DNA of 27,027 bases, taken from DATKZH01 sp964475955 (lineage in GTDB: Bacteria; Planctomycetota; Planctomycetia; Pirellulales; Thermoguttaceae). The stretch is taken from assembly GCA_964475955.1 (NCBI GenBank), contig CAYYZY010000108.1:1-27027 (forward strand), given 5' to 3'. This document shows positions 22,224-27,027 of the stretch, in pieces. The notes under the pieces are model-generated. The model ran no database searches. It was given only the letters and a program-made list of their open reading frames with translations, and had not been told where the DNA came from. A program made the position numbers and the translations under genes. Position 1 is the first letter of the stretch. Every line of letters begins with the position of its first letter.

Positions 22224-22411
22224 GCGCACCTCGGTTGGCGGTCGACGGGTTCCCACGGCCTCATCGTAGCCGCGTCGCCCGCACCCGGCAAGCTGGCCAG
22301 CTTGACGCCGTCGCCCTGCTCCCTCATATTGAGGCTCCGACGTGCTCGCGGTACCCAGCCATCGGCGGCGACGCGTAACGCCGCGAATCCCGGTCCCAAG
22401 GAGAACCAAGC

Positions 22412-24277
22412 ATGGCCGTTCCCGGAACCATGGGGAAGATCCTCATCGTCGACCTGACCAATGGGAAGATTTCCGAAGAGAGGCCGGCCGACGAGGTCTA
22501 CCTGAACTATCTCGGGGGCTACGGCCTGGGGGCGTACTACCTGTACAACCGCCAGGAGCCGGGCGTCGACCCGCTGGGGCCCGACAATCACCTGGGCTTC
22601 TTCACCGGATTGCTGACCGGCACCACGGCGATCACGGGGAATCGCTACATCGTGGTCGCCAAGAGCCCCAAGACGGGCACCTGGGGCGACGCCAACTCGG
22701 GCGGCTCGTTCGGCCCGGCCATGAAGGCCGCCGGCTTCGACGGCGTCGTCTTCTACGGCGCAAGCGAGCAGCCGGTCTACCTCCTCCTGCGCGACGGCGA
22801 AGCGGAACTCGTCCCGGCCGGCGACTGGTGGGCAATGGACACCAACGACCTGGAGGACCGCGTCAAGGAGCAATACGGCAAGAAGGCCGGGCTCGCCTCG
22901 ATCGGCCCCCCCGGCGAACGGATGCAGTTGCTCAGTTGCGTGATCAACGACAAGGGCCGGGCCGCCGGGCGCAGCGGTCTCGGCGCCGTGATGGGCTCCA
23001 AGAAGCTCAAGGCGATCGTGGCCGTGGGCGACGCCCGGGTCGCCATGGCCGACCCCGACGGCATGAAGGAGGCCATCACCAAGCACCGCGACTTCATGCG
23101 CGAGCAGGGCTTCTTCCAGGTGCTCAACAAGTACGGCACGGCCGGCCTGACGGCCGCCAGTTGCGCCTCCGGCGACACGCCGATCAAGAACTGGGGCGGC
23201 GTGCCCGACGACTTCCCCACCGTCGGCAAGATCAGCGACGACGAAGTGATCGCCATCCAGAAGCGCAAGTACGCCTGCTGGCGGTGCCCGATCGGCTGCG
23301 GCGGCGAAACCGTCGTGGAAGACGGCCCCTACGCCTCGCACAACCACAAGCCCGAGTACGAAACGCTCGGCGCCTTCGGCACCATGTGCCTCAACGACAA
23401 CCTCGCCTCGATCAACCGCTGCAACGAGATCTGCAACCGGGCCGGGCTCGACACGATCAGCACCGCCTGCACGGTCGCCTTCGCCGTCGAGTGCTACGAG
23501 AACGGGCTGGTGACCGACGACGACACCGGCGGCCTCCGGCTCAACTGGGGCAATCACGAGGCGATCGTCGCCGTCACCCGGCAGATCGCCGACGGCACCG
23601 GCTTCGGCGGCAAGGTCCTCGGCGACGGGGCCAAGGCGGCCGCCGAGCGGATCGGGAAGGGAGCCGAGCGGTACGCCATCCACGTGGGCGGCGAAGAGGT
23701 GCCCATGCACGACCCGCGCCTCAACCCCGGCCTGGCCACCAGCTACAAGATGGACGCCACCCCGGGGCGCCACACCCAGATGAGCGCCTGGACCGTCGAA
23801 GGGCAGTTCGCCCCTCCCGGCCTGTTCGACAAGGAACTCGACCACTACGGCACCGAGGGCAAGGGCGAGGCGTACCGCGTGGTGGCCTGCAACCACCACG
23901 CCGTCAGCGCCGCCGGCATGTGCATGTTCGCCTGGGCCAACCTCAAGCCCCAGGCCCTCGTCGACTCGCTCAACTACACGACCGGCCACCCGTTCACGCT
24001 CCATGAGATCCAAAGGATCGGCGAGCGGATCGCCAACCTGCGGATCGCCTTCAATCTGCGCGAGGGCGTGCGCAACGTCGACATCCCCATGCACGGCCGG
24101 CTGATCGGCTCGCCGCCGCTCGAGGCGGGGCCGCTTGCGGGCGTCACCGTCGACGTCGGCACGCAGGTCAAAGACTACCTGGCCGCCATGGGCTGGGATA
24201 CGGAAACCGGCGTCCCCAGGCGAGAGACCCTCGAAGGCCTCGGCCTCGACTTCGTCGCCGCCGACCTACACGCCTGA
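22412..24277 (+). CDS. aor: Aldehyde:ferredoxin oxidoreductase-family tungstoenzyme
   Basis: This 621-residue protein is of the usual AOR length. The N-terminal domain has the family signature: ILIVDLTNGKI, YLGGYGLGAY, GLLTGTTAITGNRYIVVAKSPKTG and WGDANSGGSFGP. The cubane-cluster ligands are complete: C289, C292 and C296 in CWRCPIGC, and C504 in AGMCMF. Near the C-terminus, RIANLRIAFNLREG is typical of the pterin-binding region. AOR enzymes oxidise aldehydes to acids, or reduce acids, with ferredoxin, using a bis-pterin tungsten centre in the cytoplasm. Neither a ferredoxin nor pterin-synthesis genes are adjacent, and substrate type cannot be told. The ATG at 22412 has AAGGAG about 9 nt upstream. 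The 3' end overlaps the opposing HEAT-fragment stop by 12 nt. Confidence 0.95.
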   Translation: MAVPGTMGKILIVDLTNGKISEERPADEVYLNYLGGYGLGAYYLYNRQEPGVDPLGPDNHLGFFTGLLTGTTAITGNRYIVVAKSPKTGTWGDANSGGSFGPAMKAAGFDGVVFYGASEQPVYLLLRDGEAELVPAGDWWAMDTNDLEDRVKEQYGKKAGLASIGPPGERMQLLSCVINDKGRAAGRSGLGAVMGSKKLKAIVAVGDARVAMADPDGMKEAITKHRDFMREQGFFQVLNKYGTAGLTAASCASGDTPIKNWGGVPDDFPTVGKISDDEVIAIQKRKYACWRCPIGCGGETVVEDGPYASHNHKPEYETLGAFGTMCLNDNLASINRCNEICNRAGLDTISTACTVAFAVECYENGLVTDDDTGGLRLNWGNHEAIVAVTRQIADGTGFGGKVLGDGAKAAAERIGKGAERYAIHVGGEEVPMHDPRLNPGLATSYKMDATPGRHTQMSAWTVEGQFAPPGLFDKELDHYGTEGKGEAYRVVACNHHAVSAAGMCMFAWANLKPQALVDSLNYTTGHPFTLHEIQRIGERIANLRIAFNLREGVRNVDIPMHGRLIGSPPLEAGPLAGVTVDVGTQVKDYLAAMGWDTETGVPRRETLEGLGLDFVAADLHA

Positions 24278-24544
24278 CGCCCGCTCGTTGCTGCGTGCGG
24301 ACCGGGGCCAGTCGGCCGGGTCGCTTGGCTTGATCTGCTGGTACATCTCGATCAGGCGCCGGAGGTTCTTTTCACGTCTCGAACGACGCGAGTGCATGCC
24401 CTTGCGCTCATCGGACGCCTTGCGCCGCATCTCGGACCTCTCCAACGCCCGCTTGATCCGGTACAGGCCCACGTCCTGCTCGTGCTGCGGCGCGTAGTGC
24501 AGCCGGATGATGTAGGCGAAGAGCTTGATCTGCCACCCGCGGTA
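24266..24544 (-). pseudogene. C-terminal fragment of a fourth HEAT-like paralogue
   Basis: This open frame reads YRGWQIKLFAYIIRLHYAP, later RIKRALERSEMRR, then EKNLRRLIEMYQQI and a stop at 24266-24268. The pattern matches the C-terminal part of the three HEAT-like proteins upstream (for example LLAFLVYRLDG with RHLSRLIDLYDR in the 24552-25145 gene). The N-terminal two thirds, the signal peptide and any start are absent. The frame is +1 relative to the gene directly upstream. A GTG at 24472 could start a 68-residue protein, but no ribosome site supports it. A deletion after tandem duplication is the simplest explanation. Confidence 0.6.
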
Positions 24545-24551
24545 GTGTCGC

Positions 24552-25145
24552 TCACTGCGAGGGACGTGGCCACTGGCGCACGTCCTGGAAGTCGGTTCGG
24601 TCGTACAGGTCGATGAGGCGCGAGAGGTGCCTCTTTCTCGACCCCTCGGCTTGGCTTCGCGCGATTTCGAGGCGAGCGCGTCCGAGTTCGCGGCCGTCGA
24701 GCCGGTAAACCAGGAAAGCGAGGAGCCTGCGCTGCTGGTCGGAAATGTCGCCCGAGGTCCAGCACGCGAGAACGTAGTCGATCGTGGGCGATCCGATCCT
24801 CGCCAACGCTTCCGCGGCGGGGTAGCGCGTCAGCGGCCCCTCCTCTTCCCTCAAGACAAGCGTGCGCTTGGGAGAGTAGTCGAGGTTCTTGATGAGCACG
24901 CGTGCGCCGTCGGCTGCCCGGTACTCGCCCAAGAGCCGGACGGCGTCGTACTTCACGTACTCCTCAACCAGGTTCGACGGCTCGCGGTCGGCGAGCTTTA
25001 CCTGGGTGCGGATTGCCGCGCGCCGCGACTCGATCATCTCCCGTCGCGCGCAGTCTCGCTCGTCTGCATCCTCCGCGTCGAGCCGCGGCTTCGCCGCCTC
25101 CGGCGCGGTTGCTGCTGACGGAGGCGACTGAAAGTATCCGTCCAT
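24552..25145 (-). CDS. HEAT-like repeat protein lacking a signal peptide
   Basis: This 197-residue helical protein is homologous to the two genes upstream. The shared core is AVRLLGEYR, a beta or loop region with NLDYSP, RYPAAEALARIGSPTI, LLAFLVYRLDG and a C-terminal RHLSRLIDLYDR. The period of the helices suggests HEAT-type repeats, used for protein binding. Unlike its paralogues it has no signal peptide: it begins MDGYFQSPPSAATAPEAAKPRL. Its ATG at 25145 lies inside a repeat motif (AAAATGGACGGATAC) and lacks a clear ribosome site. The original 5' end was probably replaced or the gene truncated, so expression is doubtful. The N-terminal 45 residues show no match to the other copies. Confidence 0.65.
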   Translation of the reverse strand: MDGYFQSPPSAATAPEAAKPRLDAEDADERDCARREMIESRRAAIRTQVKLADREPSNLVEEYVKYDAVRLLGEYRAADGARVLIKNLDYSPKRTLVLREEEGPLTRYPAAEALARIGSPTIDYVLACWTSGDISDQQRRLLAFLVYRLDGRELGRARLEIARSQAEGSRKRHLSRLIDLYDRTDFQDVRQWPRPSQ

Positions 25146-25296
25146 TTTGACCCGGAATCTTACCTAGGTTGACGAGTCAAGAGCAGTTTTCGCGTGACCT
25201 TGCGTTTGCTGCGCAAGTGAGGCAAGAAGAAACTGGGGTTGACTCGACGGTTTTGGCCCGTTTTCTCAGCAAAATGGACAGATACGACTGAAAGTT
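25129..25296. repeat. Inverted short repeats with AAAATGGAC cores
   Basis: ACTGAAAGTATCCGTCCATTTT (about 25129-25148, given here as the left end in two parts ACTGAAAG and TATCCGTCCATTTT) is matched by the inverse AAAATGGACAGATAC (from about 25270) followed by ACTGAAAGT in direct orientation. The 120 nt between have further small palindromes (CTTGCG with GCGCAAG near 25200-25218). It resembles a decayed small mobile element. The 25146-25322 spacer has no gene. Confidence 0.5.
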
Positions 25297-25322
25297 CAGC
25301 ATCACGAGGAGGAAGTAGACGG

Positions 25323-26078
25323 TCATGGGAGACTACCGGAGCCTTGCTGGCCATTGGTGGGTTCTTTTGCACGTGGCACGGAGGGGGCGCCGTCGTCCGT
25401 TTCCTGTTCCCGCTTGAGCATTGCCAGGATCGGCTCGCCGCGGTCGAGCGCGTCGTAGACCTCCAACAGGCGCGTGAGGTTCTGCCGCCAGATGGCGAGG
25501 CGCCGCGGCGAGCCCTCCGGCCTCTTCTGCCCGTCGATTTGCTTCTGGACGTCCGCGATCACGCGCTCGACGTGGAAGCGGCCGACCGCGCCGTCGAACG
25601 AGTAGTGCCCATGGATTACGGCGGCGAAGAGCATCAACTCCTCATCGGTCACGTCGACGCGCATTCGATTGACGAGGATCTGCCACACGGCCGGCTGCCC
25701 GATCTTTTCGAGCGCGAAGGCCGCAGGATACGCGCTGAGCGGGACCTTCCAGTCCGCGGCTCCGGGGTAGTAAAATCCGACCCGGTTGATCAGCGAGCGC
25801 ACGGCAGCTTGTGCGCGCATGTCCGAAAGGAGCGTGATCGCGCAATACCTCACCGACGCTGAATCCGCCTTGTTGACCACCGTCGTCAGGGCGTGCACGT
25901 CGGCCTCCCATTCTTTGGAGAGCCGCCGGTGCGCGGCGTTGAGCCCGTCGTCGGTGTAGTGGGCAAGTATCCATTCGTATCGTGCCCGGTACGACGGAGT
26001 CACGTCTTCTTCCGCTGTCGCAGCCACCCCTACGCACGCGACTGCAAGCATCGCCATTAGCTGGCTTGCCCCAGTCAT
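25323..26078 (-). CDS. Secreted HEAT-like repeat protein
   Basis: This 251-residue protein has a signal peptide (MTGASQLMAMLAVACVGVAATAEE, cleavage near AxA at 21-23). The helical core is shared with the flanking paralogues: YCAITLLSDMRAQAAVRSLINRV, AYPAAFALEKIGQPAV, MLFAAVIHG and NLTRLLEVYDAL. Helix pairs of this kind are HEAT-type scaffolds for protein contact; no catalytic motif is seen. The tail (about 220-251) is Gly/Pro/Gln-rich. The ATG at 26078 is chosen because GGAGG lies 8 nt upstream; the earlier ATG at 26093 would place that ribosome site inside the coding region. It begins 56 nt after the preceding paralogue. Function unknown; export to the periplasm or surface is inferred. Confidence 0.75.
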   Translation of the reverse strand: MTGASQLMAMLAVACVGVAATAEEDVTPSYRARYEWILAHYTDDGLNAAHRRLSKEWEADVHALTTVVNKADSASVRYCAITLLSDMRAQAAVRSLINRVGFYYPGAADWKVPLSAYPAAFALEKIGQPAVWQILVNRMRVDVTDEELMLFAAVIHGHYSFDGAVGRFHVERVIADVQKQIDGQKRPEGSPRRLAIWRQNLTRLLEVYDALDRGEPILAMLKREQETDDGAPSVPRAKEPTNGQQGSGSLP

Positions 26079-26134
26079 TCTATGTTCCTCCATACGGATT
26101 CTCGCCGGCCGACCATCGGTCGTATTGCGCTTCC

Positions 26135-26746
26135 TTACTCCTCAACGGCACGAAGCCGAATGGGCGTGTCGCCGTTCTCAAGCGCTCGAACCAGTCGTTC
26201 GAGACGTGCGCGCGAGGCAGGATGTTTCTCCCCGGCAACCGCCTCCTTCACGTATGCCGCTCCCACTTCGCGGCCCAGCACCTCGTACACAACGAGGTAA
26301 GCGAGCGTCAAGACCAGATCGTCGTCGGTCTCCTGTACCTTCGCCAGCAGGGGCTTGAGTGAAGGAAGACCGATCTGGGTCAACGACGCAGCGGCTGGAA
26401 ATCGACGCAGATGGCGGTGAGGCGAGCCCGGCCACACGTCCACACGAAACGTCAGGTTGTCCACGAGGACGGGCACCGCTTCGACACTCCGCAGATCGCC
26501 GAGGAGCTTGATGGCAGTTGTCACCGTCTCCTTTCGGCCTTCGTTCCCCGCCATGGTTAGCACGATCTGCCCGCACTGCGAGAGCATTCTCGCTCGGCGT
26601 GCAATAATCGCATGCTCCGCTGTTTCCCGCGTTTGCTCGTCTGGCGACCACAACTGCTCTTCCGGATTGTCCGGCCCTTCCGCGACTTCGCAATAGATCG
26701 AAGTCAACAAAGTGACACTCAGCGCGGCGGTGCCCATCGAACTCAT
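26135..26746 (-). CDS. Probably secreted HEAT-like repeat protein
   Basis: This 203-residue protein is the first of the tandem family. A short hydrophobic N-terminus (MSSMGTAALSVTLLTSIYCEVAEG) is a plausible though weak signal peptide. The shared core follows: TTAIKLLGDLRSVEAVPVLVDNL, RFPAAASLTQIGLPSLKPLL, LTLAYLVVYEVLG, and the C-terminal RARLERLVRALENG. The ATG at 26746 has GGAGGG about 7 nt upstream, a strong site. The gene lies immediately downstream of a remnant encoding an Asp-rich segment. All intact copies keep the xPAAxALxxIGxP signature, so a common partner or role is likely, but I do not know it. A helical scaffold or an immunity-type protein are both possible. Confidence 0.75.
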   Translation of the reverse strand: MSSMGTAALSVTLLTSIYCEVAEGPDNPEEQLWSPDEQTRETAEHAIIARRARMLSQCGQIVLTMAGNEGRKETVTTAIKLLGDLRSVEAVPVLVDNLTFRVDVWPGSPHRHLRRFPAAASLTQIGLPSLKPLLAKVQETDDDLVLTLAYLVVYEVLGREVGAAYVKEAVAGEKHPASRARLERLVRALENGDTPIRLRAVEE

Positions 26747-26789
26747 GGGATTCCCTCCTCAATTCCGGGGCTCTCGGAGTGAAGCTGCG

Positions 26790-26990
26790 ACTTTGCTGGT
26801 CGTCGTCCTCGAACGGCTCGCCGCCGGGGAGCGTGAGCGGTCCCGGGCCTTCCAGCCGGTCCTCCACGCCGTTGCCGTTGTCGTCGTCGTGGTTCCAGGG
26901 GATGACGTTCCCCGGCACGGTGCCCCCGCCGGAGCCGGGGTCGTCGGACTCGACGGCGTCCTCGCCGGGCGTCGGTATGGGGTGGCAGCG
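26790..26990 (-). pseudogene. Remnant of an Asp-rich calcium-binding-type protein
   Basis: Below an in-frame stop (26993-26991), the minus strand reads PIPTPGEDAVESDDPGSGGG and then NHDDDNGNGVEDRLEG and GEPFEDDDQQ. The DDDNGNGVED stretch resembles the Asp/Asn/Gly calcium loops found in large planctomycete surface proteins. There is no start with a ribosome site, and the frame runs on over the next gene in a different frame, so the coding unit is probably broken. Upstream, another frame is open to the window edge (TSSYYLLTLPP), which would fit a frameshift. Low confidence as the window ends here. Confidence 0.35.
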
Positions 26991-27027
26991 TCAGTAAGTA
27001 ATAGCTCGACGTGTTGGGTGGAGCGGG

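Noticed and set aside
22202..24094. Long minus-strand open frame opposite the AOR gene
   Set aside because: It is Gly/Val/Asp-rich without domains and lies fully antisense to a gene with complete family motifs.
24552..26746. Toxin-immunity cassette
   Set aside because: No toxin domain is visible in the window, so this remains only a possibility mentioned for the paralogue array.
26178..26918. Full-length gene reading from the Asp-rich segment across the first HEAT-like gene
   Set aside because: Below 26747 it is a wrong-frame reading of a gene with a strong ribosome site and clear paralogues.

Overview
The window looks like a chromosomal segment of a high-GC member of the Planctomycetota, probably near the Pirellulales. 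The signs are a hybrid type II secretion/type IV pilus operon of the planctomycete kind, a Tat-exported TIM-barrel sugar isomerase-like protein, Cys-rich and HEAT-repeat secreted proteins, and several families of palindromic and heptamer repeats whose translations I recognise from planctomycete hypothetical proteins. No rRNA, tRNA, CRISPR array, integrase or intact transposase was seen.

Positions 1-14508 (minus strand) are one long envelope-machine block, read from high to low coordinates. A promoter-like pair (TTGACG, 16 nt, TATAGT) is followed by an intrinsic-terminator-like leader and then gspI, gspJ, a very large gspK-like gene, a small coiled-coil membrane protein, gspH, pilM, pilN, pilO, a PilP/GspC-like protein, a secretin, a TPR lipoprotein, a sensor kinase and a response regulator cut by the window edge. 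PilM/N/O/P form the inner-membrane platform, the secretin the outer-membrane gate, and GspH/I/J/K the pseudopilus. The assembly ATPase, the platform protein GspF/PilC and the major pseudopilin are not here. Several junctions overlap or nearly touch (TGATG at pilM/pilN, ATGA at secretin/TPR).

Positions 14509-21551 hold housekeeping and regulatory genes: nadC (minus), then on the plus strand a ComEA-like helix-hairpin-helix membrane protein, a Tat-signal TIM-barrel protein, an alpha/beta hydrolase and a WYL regulator. A small Cys-rich lipoprotein gene and csrA lie on the minus strand. Spacers are rich in interspersed repeats. Positions 21552-24277 carry an unknown protein (minus) and a complete aldehyde:ferredoxin oxidoreductase-family tungstoenzyme (plus).

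Positions 24266-27027 (minus) hold a tandem family of diverged HEAT-like paralogues: two intact secreted copies, one whose 5' end lies in a repeat and which lacks a signal peptide, and one C-terminal fragment. Upstream is a remnant of an Asp-rich calcium-binding-type protein.

The most unusual feature is a family of heptanucleotide arrays, G-rich then C-rich on the plus strand. They occupy spacers of the secretion operon and run into coding sequence. They supply most of an 86-residue GspH prepilin leader, part of the GspJ leader, the GspH stop codon and about 80 in-frame residues of the TPR lipoprotein. Because 7 is not a multiple of 3, copy-number change could switch these genes off and on.
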